In this document: one piece after another, positions 41,613 through 49,896 of the stretch
Numbering within the stretch: the first letter of the stretch is position 1
Layout: each line of letters starts with the position of its first letter
Source of the DNA: VRUE01 sp963702705
GTDB taxonomy: Bacteria > Actinomycetota > Thermoleophilia > Solirubrobacterales > 70-9
Direction of reading: 5' to 3'
Assembly (NCBI GenBank): GCA_963702705.1
Contig: CAVPDR010000007.1
Coordinates: 496,001 to 560,000 of the forward strand
DNA: 64,000 nucleotides
The notes under the pieces: generated by a model
Databases searched by the model: none
The model's input: only the letters and a program-made list of their open reading frames with translations
What the model was told of the DNA's origin: nothing
Program-made: the position numbers and the translations under genes

Positions 41613-43118
41613 ATGAGCGGAGTCGTCGCCGCGGGTCATCCGCTCTCCGCCGAGGCGGGGGCCGGGATCCTGCGCGAAGGCGGCAACGCCGTCGATGCCG
41701 CGGTCTGCGCCGCGCTCGCCTCCTTCGCGGTCGAGAGCCCACTGACCGGCTTCGGGGCCGGCGGGTTCATGATGGTCCACCGCGGCGGCGAGACGACGCT
41801 GCTCGACTTCTTCGTCGCCGCCCCCGGCCGGGACGGGACCGAGCGTGGCGCCGAGCTGGTCGCGGTGCCCGTCCACTTCGATGCCGAGACGGTGCAGACG
41901 TTCTACGTCGGCCCGGCGTCCTGCGGGGTCCCAGGCACCGCGGCTGGGCTGGAGGAGGCGGTGCGGCGCTTCGGCTCGGTGCCGCTCGCCGAGCTGGTCA
42001 AGCCCGGCGTCCGCCTGGCCCGCGAGGGCGCGCCGGTCAATGCCGAGCAGGCCTACATCCTCGACATCCTCGAGCCGATCCACGCTCGCCTCGCGGGTAC
42101 GCGCGAGCTCTATTCACCGACCGGGCGCACGTTGCGCGAGGGCGAGGACTTCCGCTTCGGGGAGCTCGCCGAAGCGCTGGAGCGCTACGGCGCTGAGGGC
42201 GCTGAGCCCTTCTGCAGAGGGGAGGTCGCGGCGGCGCTGAGCGAGCACGTGGTCGAGCACGGCGGCACGCTTGGGCTCGGCGACCTGGCCGCCTACGAGC
42301 CGATCGAGCGCCGGCCGATCCGCGCCGCCTTCCGCGGCACCGAGGTGCTGACCAACCCGCCGCCCTCTTCGGGTGGCATCCTGATCGCCCATTGCCTCGG
42401 GCTGCTCGAGCGCCTCGGCGAGCGCAGCGGGCCCGAGCAACTGGTCGCCGCGATGGGAGCCGCCAATGACGCCCGTGGGGAGGCTTTTGCCGAGGCGCTG
42501 TACGGCGAGGGCCTGGAGGCCAGTCTGCTCGATCCCGCTCGGCTGGACCTCTCGGCCGCCGACCTGCTCGGCTCGACCACCCACATCTCGGTCCTCGATC
42601 GCGACGGGATGTGCGCCAACGTCACCTGCTCCAATGGCTCCGGCTCCGGCGTCCTCGTCCCCGGCACCGGGGTGATCCTCAACAACATGCTCGGCGAGGA
42701 GGACCTCAACCCGCTCGGCTTCCACTCGATCGCGCCGGGGCGGCGGGTGACCTCGATGATGGCGCCGACCGTGGTGCTGCGCGACGGCGAGATCGAGATG
42801 GGTCTCGGTAGCGCCGGCTCCAACCGGATCCGTTCGGCGATCCTGCAGACGATCGTGCGCGCGGTCGAGCAGGGGATGAGCGCTGGGGAAGCGGTGCGGG
42901 CGCCGCGGCTGCACTTCGAGCACGGCATCGTCCAGGCCGAGCCCGGGGTCGACGAGGAGGCGCTGGCCCGGATCGAGGAGCGTGGCATCCCGGTCCTGCG
43001 GCGTCCCGCGATCAACCTCTTCTTCGGCGGCACCCAGGCGGTCGCGCGCGAGCGTGGGACCGGGGCGCTGAGCGGTGGCGGCGATCCGCGCCGGGGGGGC
43101 GCTGTGGCGATTGCCTGA
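41613..43118 (+). CDS. ggt: Gamma-glutamyltransferase (Ntn hydrolase)
   Basis: 501 residues. GGNAVDAAVCAALASFAVES and GFGAGGFMMVHRGGETTLLD are family signatures. Autocatalytic cleavage should occur before the Thr in GSTTHISVLDRDGMCANVTC, followed by NGSGSGVLVPGTGVILNNML and the Gly-rich substrate loop. No signal peptide is visible, so it may be cytoplasmic or the start could be further upstream. ATG 41613 is used, 11 bases after the ftsZ stop. It acts on gamma-glutamyl compounds such as glutathione analogues or gamma-glutamylcysteine. Confidence 0.9.
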   Translation: MSGVVAAGHPLSAEAGAGILREGGNAVDAAVCAALASFAVESPLTGFGAGGFMMVHRGGETTLLDFFVAAPGRDGTERGAELVAVPVHFDAETVQTFYVGPASCGVPGTAAGLEEAVRRFGSVPLAELVKPGVRLAREGAPVNAEQAYILDILEPIHARLAGTRELYSPTGRTLREGEDFRFGELAEALERYGAEGAEPFCRGEVAAALSEHVVEHGGTLGLGDLAAYEPIERRPIRAAFRGTEVLTNPPPSSGGILIAHCLGLLERLGERSGPEQLVAAMGAANDARGEAFAEALYGEGLEASLLDPARLDLSAADLLGSTTHISVLDRDGMCANVTCSNGSGSGVLVPGTGVILNNMLGEEDLNPLGFHSIAPGRRVTSMMAPTVVLRDGEIEMGLGSAGSNRIRSAILQTIVRAVEQGMSAGEAVRAPRLHFEHGIVQAEPGVDEEALARIEERGIPVLRRPAINLFFGGTQAVARERGTGALSGGGDPRRGGAVAIA

Positions 43119-43161
43119 CCTGGCGACTTGTACGTCCATATGACGGATAACTCGCCAGGTC
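43117..43161. promoter_or_regulatory. Inverted repeat between ggt and the cyclase gene
   Basis: GACCTGGCGA (43117-43126) and TCGCCAGGTC (43152-43161) are perfect 10-bp reverse complements. The 40 bases inside align with 62476-62515 before the acyl-CoA mutase gene (both CTGGCGACTT...CGT...GACGG...TCGCCA). It may terminate ggt mRNA, act as an operator, or both. Confidence 0.5.
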
Positions 43162-43175
43162 GAGAGAATGGGCGC

Positions 43176-44291
43176 GTGGCAGCGATCGACTTCGAGGCGG
43201 AGGGCCTGCTCGACGGCGTCGAGGGCGAGGCCCGGACCGATCGTCTCGCCCTGCTCGAACAGCTTGCGGGCGAAGGGGTTCCGCTGGAGGAGCTGCGCGA
43301 AGCAGTCGCCGCCGGGCGCCTGACGCTGCTGCCGGTCGAGCGCGGCATCGCCGGCGACGGCCCCCGCTACACGCCGCGCGAAATCGCCGAGATCTCCGGC
43401 GGGGGACTCGACCTGCTGCAGCGGGCCAGCGCCGCGCTCGGCCTGCCCTACCCAGATCCCGACGAGCGCAGCCTCAACCAGGCCGACCTGGAAGCCGCGC
43501 GGCGCGTCAAGGCCTTCCTCGACGCCGGCCTGCCCGAGGACGGGATCATCCAGGTGGCGCGGACGATCGGCATGGGGACGGCGCGAATCGCCGAGGCCAA
43601 CCGCGAGCTGACCGTGCGGACGCTGATGCAGCCCGGCGATACCGAGCGAGACCTGGCCCTGCGCTTCGCCGCCGCCGCCGAGCACATGCTGCCGATCTTC
43701 GAGCCGACGCTGCTCTACGCGCAGCGGGCCCACCTGCTCGAGCAGATCCGCCGCGACGTGATCGGCACCGCCGACCTCGCCTCCGGAGAGCTGGGGGCCA
43801 CCAGCGAGGTCTCGGTCTGCTTCGCCGATCTGGTCGGCTTCACCAAGCTCGGCGAGGAGATCGACCCCGAGGAGCTCGGACTGGTCGCCGGTCGCCTCGA
43901 GGAGATGGCGAGCGCGGTTGCCGAGCCGCCGGTACGGCTGGTGAAGACGATCGGCGATGCGGCGATGCTGGTCTCCGCCGACGCCGAGGAGATGACCGCG
44001 GCGACTCTGCGCCTGGTCGAGGCCTCGGAGGAAGAGGGAGAGGAGTTCCCACGGCTGCGCGCCGGCATCGCCCGCGGCCACGTCGTCGCCCAGGCCGGCG
44101 ACTACTACGGTCGCCCGGTCAACCTCGCCAGTCGCATCACGGCGATCGCCAAGCCCGGCAGCGTGCTTGCCGACCTGGCGACCAAGGATGCCGCACCGGA
44201 CGCCTTCGACTACTCCTTCGCCGGCGAGCGCCGACTCAAGGGATTCGAAACGCGAAGCCGCCTCTACCGCGTGCGGCGTCGCACCGGCTAG
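43176..44291 (+). CDS. Class III adenylate cyclase with N-terminal regulatory domain
   Basis: 371 residues from GTG 43176; ATG 43140 would lie inside the inverted repeat. Residues 1-175 match the helical autoinhibitory domain of Rv1264-type cyclases (EELREAVAAGRLTLLPVERG, LGLPYPDPDERSLNQADLEA). The catalytic domain has VSVCFADLVGFTKLGEEIDP (metal-binding Asp), KTIGDAAMLVSADAEE (second Asp) and DYYGRPVNLASRITAIA. It makes cAMP from ATP; in Rv1264 the N-terminal domain senses pH, which cannot be judged here. Confidence 0.88.
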   Translation: MAAIDFEAEGLLDGVEGEARTDRLALLEQLAGEGVPLEELREAVAAGRLTLLPVERGIAGDGPRYTPREIAEISGGGLDLLQRASAALGLPYPDPDERSLNQADLEAARRVKAFLDAGLPEDGIIQVARTIGMGTARIAEANRELTVRTLMQPGDTERDLALRFAAAAEHMLPIFEPTLLYAQRAHLLEQIRRDVIGTADLASGELGATSEVSVCFADLVGFTKLGEEIDPEELGLVAGRLEEMASAVAEPPVRLVKTIGDAAMLVSADAEEMTAATLRLVEASEEEGEEFPRLRAGIARGHVVAQAGDYYGRPVNLASRITAIAKPGSVLADLATKDAAPDAFDYSFAGERRLKGFETRSRLYRVRRRTG

Positions 44292-45202
44292 GGCCGCTTG
44301 CGGGCAGAGACGACGAGGTTGTAGAAGAGCTCGGCTGGGAGGTACGGCTCGAGCAGGCGGGTGTCGACCTTCTGCAGGGCGATGTAGCTGTTGAAGGCGA
44401 AGCGGCGCCAGCCCCAGGAGACCGAGTCCGGCTCAGCGCTCGACTCGACCGTGCGCAGGCCCCAGCCCCAGGCGTTGGCGAGTAGCTCCTCGCCGCCGAC
44501 GTGGCGGTCCTCGAAGTCGGCCTGGCTGAGCAGGCGGCGCAGGTCGGCGGGGGCGAAGGCGTGCACGTCGACCTCGCCCTCGAGCGAGTGGCCCTCGGAT
44601 TGCGCGGCCTCGGCGATTGCGCGGGGCTGCGCTTTCACCGCGAGCCGCCAGGCGGGGGCGACGAGCAGGCCGGCGCGCTTGGGCAGCTTGGCAAGTCGGT
44701 CGCCGTAGCGCGAAGGCTCGCCGCAGAAGGCGATCGCCCCCCCCGGGCGCAGCACGCGGCGGAATTCGGCGAAGGCCTTGTCGAGGTCGGGGATGTGGTG
44801 CAGGACGGCGTGGCCGAAGACGAGGTCGAAGCTCTCGTCCTCGAAGGGCAGCTCCTCGGCCTCTGTCTGCACGGTCTCCACCTCGAGGCCCAGCCCCTCG
44901 GCCGTGTTGGCGAGGCGCTTCAGCATCCCGGCGGATATATCGGTGGCGGTGAGGCTCTGGATCGCGCCGAGCTGCAGCAGGTTGAGCGAGAAGTAGCCGG
45001 TGCCGGAGCCGATCTCGAGCCCGGCGGCAAAGCTCTCGTCGCGGCCGCCGAGCGCCTTGGTGAGCTTCTGGCGGACCTGCTCCTGGCCGGTCGCACCGAA
45101 GTCGATGCCCCACTTCGCGTCGTACTCCTCGGCGGCGGCGTCGTGGTAGCGGGTGTTGACGTCCTTGATGTGCTCGGGCGTGGCGGTAGAGGAGGCTGGC
45201 AT
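44288..45202 (-). CDS. SAM-dependent methyltransferase
   Basis: 304 residues from ATG 45202. N-terminal YHDAAAEEYDAKWGIDFGAT, SAM motif I GLEIGSGTGYFSLNLLQLGA, ATDISAGMLKRLANTAEGLG, and LVFGHAVLHHIPDLDKAFAE, then VLRPGGAIAFCGEPSRYGDR. This is a Methyltransf_11-type enzyme with an extra 130-residue C-terminal part. The substrate is unknown. Its stop overlaps the end of the cyclase gene, and it is divergent from the next methyltransferase with 65 bases between. Confidence 0.88.
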   Translation of the reverse strand: MPASSTATPEHIKDVNTRYHDAAAEEYDAKWGIDFGATGQEQVRQKLTKALGGRDESFAAGLEIGSGTGYFSLNLLQLGAIQSLTATDISAGMLKRLANTAEGLGLEVETVQTEAEELPFEDESFDLVFGHAVLHHIPDLDKAFAEFRRVLRPGGAIAFCGEPSRYGDRLAKLPKRAGLLVAPAWRLAVKAQPRAIAEAAQSEGHSLEGEVDVHAFAPADLRRLLSQADFEDRHVGGEELLANAWGWGLRTVESSAEPDSVSWGWRRFAFNSYIALQKVDTRLLEPYLPAELFYNLVVSARKRP

Positions 45203-45267
45203 GGCGCGGAACTCTATGTGGATCGGCGTAACGCACGGAGCGCAGGTGCCCAATAGCGTCCCGTCCC

Positions 45268-46029
45268 GTGGCCCATGAATACGTCCAGCTCGACCAGCCT
45301 CCCGGGGTGCCGCCGCTGCCTCTGACCGGCGAGCGCACGCTGCCGGACGTGCCGGAGGAGAACTACTGGTTCCGGCGCCACCTGGTCGTCTACGAGTGGA
45401 TCGCCGAGCGGGTTGCCGGCAAGCGCGTGGTCGACATGGCCTGCGGAGAGGGTTACGGATCCGACGTGCTCGCCCGCTCGGCCGCCGGCGTTGTCGGGGT
45501 CGACGCCAACCCCGAGGCGCACGAGCACGCCCGGCTGCGCTACGTGCGACCCAACCTGCGCTTCGAGCGCGACCTGGTCGAGGGCTTCAGCGAGCCGAGC
45601 GACGCAGTCGTCTTCCTGCAGACGATCGAGCACGTCGAGGATGCCGGCGCGATCCTCGAGCACTTCAAGTCGATGCTGGCTCCGGGCGGCGTCGCCTACG
45701 TCTCCACCCCCAACCTGCTGACCCTGGCCCCGCCGGGGGCGGAAAAGTCCGACAACCCATGGCACGTAAAGGAGTACCGGGCCGAGGAGTTCCGGACCCT
45801 CTGCGATGCACACTTCCCCCGGGTCGAGCTGTTCGGCCTATTCCACGCCCGCAAGCTCCGCATCCACGAGATCGCGATCAAACTGGGCTGGGATCCCGTC
45901 CACAAGAGGTTGGGGTTGACGAAGCCCTTCTACGACCGCTTCACCCCGGCGATCTCGAGCTCCGACTTCAGCTTGAAGGCAGGGAATCTCGACGCCGCAC
46001 TGGACTTCGTGGCCGTCTGCCATGCGTGA
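45268..46029 (+). CDS. SAM-dependent methyltransferase of the GH57-GT4 cluster
   Basis: 253 residues from GTG 45268. YWFRRHLVVYEWIAERVAGK, motif I VVDMACGEGYGSDVLARSA, VVFLQTIEHVEDAGAILEHF, and LAPGGVAYVSTPNLLTLAPP define a class I methyltransferase. In mycobacteria a methyltransferase (Rv3030), a GH57 enzyme (Rv3031) and a GT4 glucosyltransferase (Rv3032) lie together and are linked to methylglucose lipopolysaccharide; the same order is seen here with 8- and 4-base overlaps. That role is inferred from synteny. Confidence 0.85.
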   Translation: MAHEYVQLDQPPGVPPLPLTGERTLPDVPEENYWFRRHLVVYEWIAERVAGKRVVDMACGEGYGSDVLARSAAGVVGVDANPEAHEHARLRYVRPNLRFERDLVEGFSEPSDAVVFLQTIEHVEDAGAILEHFKSMLAPGGVAYVSTPNLLTLAPPGAEKSDNPWHVKEYRAEEFRTLCDAHFPRVELFGLFHARKLRIHEIAIKLGWDPVHKRLGLTKPFYDRFTPAISSSDFSLKAGNLDAALDFVAVCHA

Positions 46030-47542
46030 ACCCGATGCGCCCCTGCCGGTGGGTGGCGCGGCAGGGGGGACCGCCCCTGAGGACGCTTTAGCGACCGGAA
46101 GGGGCGGTGGGTCCCCTGCCGCGACAGGACCCGCCGGCCCAGAGGCCATCGGAGATCTGGCGATCGTCCTTCATAGCCACATGCCCTACGTCGAGGGTTT
46201 CGGCACCTATCCGTTCGGCGAGGAGTGGTTGTTCGACGCGGTGATCCGCTCCTACCTGCCGGTGCTGGAGGTCGCCGAGCGGGTGACGATGACGATCACC
46301 CCGGTGCTGGCCGATCAGCTCGAGGACGAGGGGGTGCAGGAACGGCTGCGTCGCTTTCTGATCGACTGGCGGATCGCCGCCGCCGAGGCCGATCTCGACG
46401 ACGTGGCGGCCGAATGCCGCGAGGCCGTCACAGCCGAACTGGCCCGCTACCGGCGGGTGCTGGAGCTGCTCGACGCTGACGGCGGCAGTCCGTTGCGTGC
46501 CTTCCAACGGGCGAGTAGGGAAGGCCGGATCGCCCTCGCGGCGTCGGCGGCGACGCACGCGGTCCTGCCGTTGCTGGCCACTCGGCAGGGCTTGGACCTG
46601 CAGCTCGACGCGGGCATCCGCTCGCATCGGCGGCGCTTCGACTGGGACGGCGGCTTCTGGCTGCCGGAGTGCGCCTATGTCCCCGGCCTGGAGTGGCGCC
46701 TGGCCGAGCACGGCGTGCGCTGGTTCTGCGTCGACCAGAGTCGCCATGAGGAGCCCCTGGACGCGCTGAGTCCGGTTGCGACCGAGGCGGGACCCGTGGC
46801 GCTGCCGATCGATTGGGAGGCGATCCAGTGGCTCTGGTCGCTCGGCGGTTATCCCTCCGATCCCGCCCACGCCCAGTTCGCCGGCGAGTCGCTGCGCGGC
46901 GTGCGGATCTGGAAGGTGGGCGGCGGGGGCTACGACCCGGCTGCCGCCGCTGCGGCCGCCCGCCGCCAGGCCGGCGAGTTCCTCACCGGGGTCGCCGCCC
47001 GGCTGCGCGAGTTTGCCGCCTCCCGTGGGCGCCGCGGCCTGCTCGTCTTCGCGATCGACACCGAGCTGCTCGGCCACTGGTGGTCGGAGGGGGCGATCTG
47101 GCTGCGCGAGGTTCTCGCCGGGGCGGATCAGGCGGGGGTGCGGCTGCTCACCGTGCCCGAGGCGCTCGCCGAGCACGAGCCGATCGGGCGTCCGCTCACC
47201 GCCTCGACCTGGGGCGAGGACAAGGACCTGAGCACCTGGGACTCGCCGGCCGTGGCCGACCTCGCCTGGGCCGCCCGCCGCCTCGAGCTGCGGGCGCTGC
47301 GGGCGCTGCGTGGCGGCTTGCGCGGCGACGGTGCCTGCCGCGTCAGCCGCGAGCTGCTGGCGGCGCAAGCAAGCGACTGGGCCTTCCTCGACAAACGCGG
47401 CCAGGCCGGCGACTACGCCTTCCAGCGGGCGACTTCCCACGCCGAAGCGGCGCTGGAGGCCATAGACTCTCCGGCCATCGCCGATCCGCGCATGCGCGCC
47501 CTCGCACCTGACCTGAGCCTTTCGCCGCTCCTTCAGCCGTGA
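46022..47542 (+). CDS. GH57-family 1,4-alpha-glucan branching enzyme
   Basis: 506 residues. After a 40-residue extension, GDLAIVLHSHMPYVEGFGTY begins the GH57 domain. FDWDGGFWLPECAYVPGLEW carries the predicted nucleophile Glu, and LLVFAIDTELLGHWWSEGAI the acid/base Asp. DVR-type C-terminal helices with LTASTWGEDKDLSTWDSPAV follow. It would place alpha-1,6 branches on glucans made by the GT4 enzyme. The extension (about residues 8-41) comes from the repeat at 46043-46143; no in-frame ATG lies between the repeat and the domain. Confidence 0.88.
   Translation: MREPDAPLPVGGAAGGTAPEDALATGRGGGSPAATGPAGPEAIGDLAIVLHSHMPYVEGFGTYPFGEEWLFDAVIRSYLPVLEVAERVTMTITPVLADQLEDEGVQERLRRFLIDWRIAAAEADLDDVAAECREAVTAELARYRRVLELLDADGGSPLRAFQRASREGRIALAASAATHAVLPLLATRQGLDLQLDAGIRSHRRRFDWDGGFWLPECAYVPGLEWRLAEHGVRWFCVDQSRHEEPLDALSPVATEAGPVALPIDWEAIQWLWSLGGYPSDPAHAQFAGESLRGVRIWKVGGGGYDPAAAAAAARRQAGEFLTGVAARLREFAASRGRRGLLVFAIDTELLGHWWSEGAIWLREVLAGADQAGVRLLTVPEALAEHEPIGRPLTASTWGEDKDLSTWDSPAVADLAWAARRLELRALRALRGGLRGDGACRVSRELLAAQASDWAFLDKRGQAGDYAFQRATSHAEAALEAIDSPAIADPRMRALAPDLSLSPLLQP
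46043..46143 (+). repeat. Translated palindromic repeat in the GH57 gene
   Basis: 101 bases with six differences from 55073-55173. Outer arms CGCGGCAGGGG (46057-46067) and CCCCTGCCGCG (46113-46123) pair perfectly and continue inward through an ACCGCCCCT/AGGGGCGGT stem to a loop GAGGACGCTTTAGCGACCGG. Four of the six differences from the other copy are two compensatory base-pair changes. On the coding strand it gives GGAAGGTAPEDALATGRGGG and neighbours. Confidence 0.85.
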
Positions 47543-48732
47543 CCCGCGTCCTCATTCTCTCCTGGGAGTACCCGCCCTTGATCGAGGGCGGTCTGGCCCG
47601 CCACGTGCGCAAGCTCTCCGAGGCGCTTGTCGATCGCGAGGTCGAGGTCCACGTGCTCACCCGCGGTGGCGAGGAGTCGCCGGCCGAGGAGCGCCGCGGC
47701 GGCGTCTTCATCCATCGCATCCGCGAGCCCAAGCGACCGACCGACCTCGGCGAGTTCGTCGCCTGGGTCGAGCGGATGAACTCCGACATGCTCGCCGCCG
47801 GGGTCGAGCTCGGCGACCGCTACAGCTTCGACCTCGTCCACGGCCACGATTGGCTCGTCGCCAACGCCTGCGACCACCTCGCCAAACGCTTCGACGCACC
47901 GCTGGTGACGACGATCCACGCCACCGAGCACGGCCGTCATCAAGGCTGGGTCGAGGAGCACCCGCAGACTTACATCCACGGGGTCGAGCGCTGGATCACC
48001 AACCGCTCCGATCGGGTGATCGCCTGCTCGCACTACATGCGCGAGCAGATCGCCGACATCTTTGGCGTCGACGAGCGGCGCGTCTCGGTCATCCCCAACG
48101 GGATAGACCCAGACGACCTGCAGCCGCAGGACCCCGAGGAGCTGACCCGCCTTCGCTCCGAGTTCGCCGCCGCCGAGGAGAAGCTCGTCCTGCTGATCGG
48201 ACGCCTCGTCTACGAGAAGGGCTTCCAGCTGGCGCTCGAGGCGATGCCGCGGCTGATCGAAGAGGTCCCGGGAACTCGCTTCCTGATCGCCGGCTCCGGC
48301 ACCCACGAGGCGGAGCTGCACAAGCAGGCCGAAGAGCTGGGACTGATGGAGCACGGCACCTTCCTCGGCTGGATCGGCGACGACGTCCTCCACTCGCTCT
48401 ACAAGATCGCCGACCTCACCGTGGTGCCCTCGATCTACGAGCCCTTCGGCCTGGTTGCGCTCGAGGCGATGGCCTCCGGCTGCCCCTGCATCGTCGCCGA
48501 CACCGGCGGCCTGCGCGAGGTCGTGCCGCACGAGGAGGCGGGCCTGCGCTTCCGCGCCCACGATCCCGAAGCGCTTGCCGAGGTCGCGATCCGCGTCCTC
48601 TCCGACGACGAGCTGGGTCGCTGCCTGGTCGAGGAAGCCTACGAGCATTTGCGTCGCTTCGATTGGGGCGACGTCGCCGAGCAGACCGCCGCCGTCTACG
48701 CCGACCTGGTCGGCGAGACGAGCGCCGCCTGA
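47539..48732 (+). CDS. GT4-family glucosyltransferase (Rv3032-like)
   Basis: 397 residues, GT-B fold. N-terminal VLILSWEYPPLIEGGLARHV, FDLVHGHDWLVANACDHLAK and TTIHATEHGRHQGWVEEHPQ; C-terminal nucleotide-sugar site LIGRLVYEKGFQLALEAMPR, VVPSIYEPFGLVALEAMASG with the E-x7-E motif. It would elongate an alpha-1,4-glucan that the GH57 enzyme branches. GTG 47539 overlaps the GH57 stop by four bases. Confidence 0.9.
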   Translation: MTRVLILSWEYPPLIEGGLARHVRKLSEALVDREVEVHVLTRGGEESPAEERRGGVFIHRIREPKRPTDLGEFVAWVERMNSDMLAAGVELGDRYSFDLVHGHDWLVANACDHLAKRFDAPLVTTIHATEHGRHQGWVEEHPQTYIHGVERWITNRSDRVIACSHYMREQIADIFGVDERRVSVIPNGIDPDDLQPQDPEELTRLRSEFAAAEEKLVLLIGRLVYEKGFQLALEAMPRLIEEVPGTRFLIAGSGTHEAELHKQAEELGLMEHGTFLGWIGDDVLHSLYKIADLTVVPSIYEPFGLVALEAMASGCPCIVADTGGLREVVPHEEAGLRFRAHDPEALAEVAIRVLSDDELGRCLVEEAYEHLRRFDWGDVAEQTAAVYADLVGETSAA

Positions 48733-48745
48733 GCGGTCGGCCCGC

Positions 48746-49003
48746 CTACGCCTTCTCTTTGAACCTGCCGATCCGGGTGTCGCCCGGATCCCAGGACATG
48801 CCGACAAGCAGCTCGTCGACGGAGACTTCGAGCGAGCCGGCCAGCTTAATCAATGTGTCGACGCGGGCAAGCCTCAGTCCCCGCTCGAGTTGACTGATCT
48901 CGGTGCGGTGCAGCGAGGCGCGGACGCTGAGCTCGTCCTGCGAGATGTCGGCCTGCTTGCGGCAGCGCACCAGGTTGTCCCCAAAGCGGGCAGCGATGTC
49001 CAC
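48746..49003 (-). CDS. XRE-family regulator (paralogue of the one at 34006)
   Basis: 85 residues. FGDNLVRCRKQADISQDELS then VRASLHRTEISQLERGLRLA is a Cro/C1-type HTH, with RVDTLIKLAGSLEVSVDELL after it. It is nearly colinear with the cassette regulator at 34006-34266. It stands alone between the GT4 gene and the VapBC pair, so it may be a free copy of a regulator from such a cassette. Confidence 0.85.
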   Translation of the reverse strand: MDIAARFGDNLVRCRKQADISQDELSVRASLHRTEISQLERGLRLARVDTLIKLAGSLEVSVDELLVGMSWDPGDTRIGRFKEKA

Positions 49004-49172
49004 GGCGTCATCCTCCTGAGGGCTGTTGTCTCCACCTCGATCACAGCGGCTCTTCGCCGTAGGTCACTCCGCCGAACCCGCAGGGGGGAACCTATCAGAT
49101 TACAGACGATAAGCTTCGGAACTGGTAGCCTGCTTGCAGGAAGTCGTACTGTCAAAATCGAGGAGGTCGTCC

Positions 49173-49217
49173 ATGCCTAACCTTGCTGCGTGCGAGAAAT
49201 CGGAGTTCGGGAGTTGA
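49173..49217 (+). CDS. Possible 14-residue leader peptide overlapping the antitoxin gene
   Basis: ATG 49173 has AGGAGG six bases upstream, the best ribosome-binding site at this locus. It gives MPNLAACEKSEFGS and stops at 49215-49217. The antitoxin start (GTG 49190, another frame) lies inside it and has no ribosome-binding site of its own. Either the peptide couples translation to the antitoxin, or a single-base change has broken an original start at 49173. Confidence 0.35.
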   Translation: MPNLAACEKSEFGS

Positions 49218-49468
49218 AGGCGCAGCTGAGCAGCGTGCTTCGCGACGTCGAGAAGGGCGAGCGGGTGAGGGTCACCTCGCGCGGCACGCCGGTGGCGGAA
49301 ATCGTGCCCTTGATGCCCAAGCGCAGCAAGGCGATGAAGAAGCTGATCGCCGAAGGCAAGGTGACGCCCGCCTCCCGGGCGAAGCCGAAGGGCCCGCCAC
49401 CGCCGCCGCGGAAGACCGGGCGCTCGGCCTCGGCAGTCGTCCTCGCCGAACGTGAAGAAGAGCGTTGA
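49190..49468 (+). CDS. Phd/YefM-family antitoxin
   Basis: 92 residues. MREIGVRELKAQLSSVLRDV, EKGERVRVTSRGTPVAEIVP is the Phd/YefM DNA-binding N-terminus; the C-terminal Pro/Arg-rich tail would wrap the toxin. It overlaps the PIN toxin gene by four bases. The start is in doubt because of the better initiation site at 49173 in another frame. Confidence 0.82.
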   Translation: MREIGVRELKAQLSSVLRDVEKGERVRVTSRGTPVAEIVPLMPKRSKAMKKLIAEGKVTPASRAKPKGPPPPPRKTGRSASAVVLAEREEER

Positions 49469-49866
49469 TCCTCTATCTGGACGCCAGTGCACTGGTAAAG
49501 CGCTACGTGGAGGAGGCGGGCAGCGATGCAGTCCTCGACGCGATGGACCCGGCGTTCGATTGGGTGATGTGCAGGGTCGGCTACGTGGAGACCGCCGGTG
49601 CCGTCGCTCGCGGGGGAGGGGTTGGGGACCTCGATCGATTCAGGCGCGATTGGAGCCTCATCGACGTAGTTGAGATCAGCCAATCGCTGGTCGAGCGGGC
49701 GGCAAGCTTGGCGGTGTCAAGCGGTTTGCGTGCGCTAGACGCTCTGCATCTTGCCGCGGCGCTCTCGGTGCTGGGCGGGGACGTTCTCTTTGCCACCTGG
49801 GACGTTCGTCTGCACCGCGCCGCCCGCGAGCACGGCCTGCGGACGCTGCCCCCCGTCCTCGACTGA
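49465..49866 (+). CDS. vapC: VapC-type PIN-domain ribonuclease toxin
   Basis: 133 residues from TTG 49465. Acidic active-site residues are in ILYLDASALVKRYVEEAG (Asp6), GYVETAGAVARG (Glu), LRALDALHLAAALSVLG (Asp) and FATWDVRLHRAAREHG (Asp). This is a complete PIN domain. Toxicity and RNA target cannot be read from the sequence. Confidence 0.87.
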   Translation: MILYLDASALVKRYVEEAGSDAVLDAMDPAFDWVMCRVGYVETAGAVARGGGVGDLDRFRRDWSLIDVVEISQSLVERAASLAVSSGLRALDALHLAAALSVLGGDVLFATWDVRLHRAAREHGLRTLPPVLD

Positions 49867-49896
49867 GGGCGGGGGGCAGGTGTGGGGCGCGGCTGG

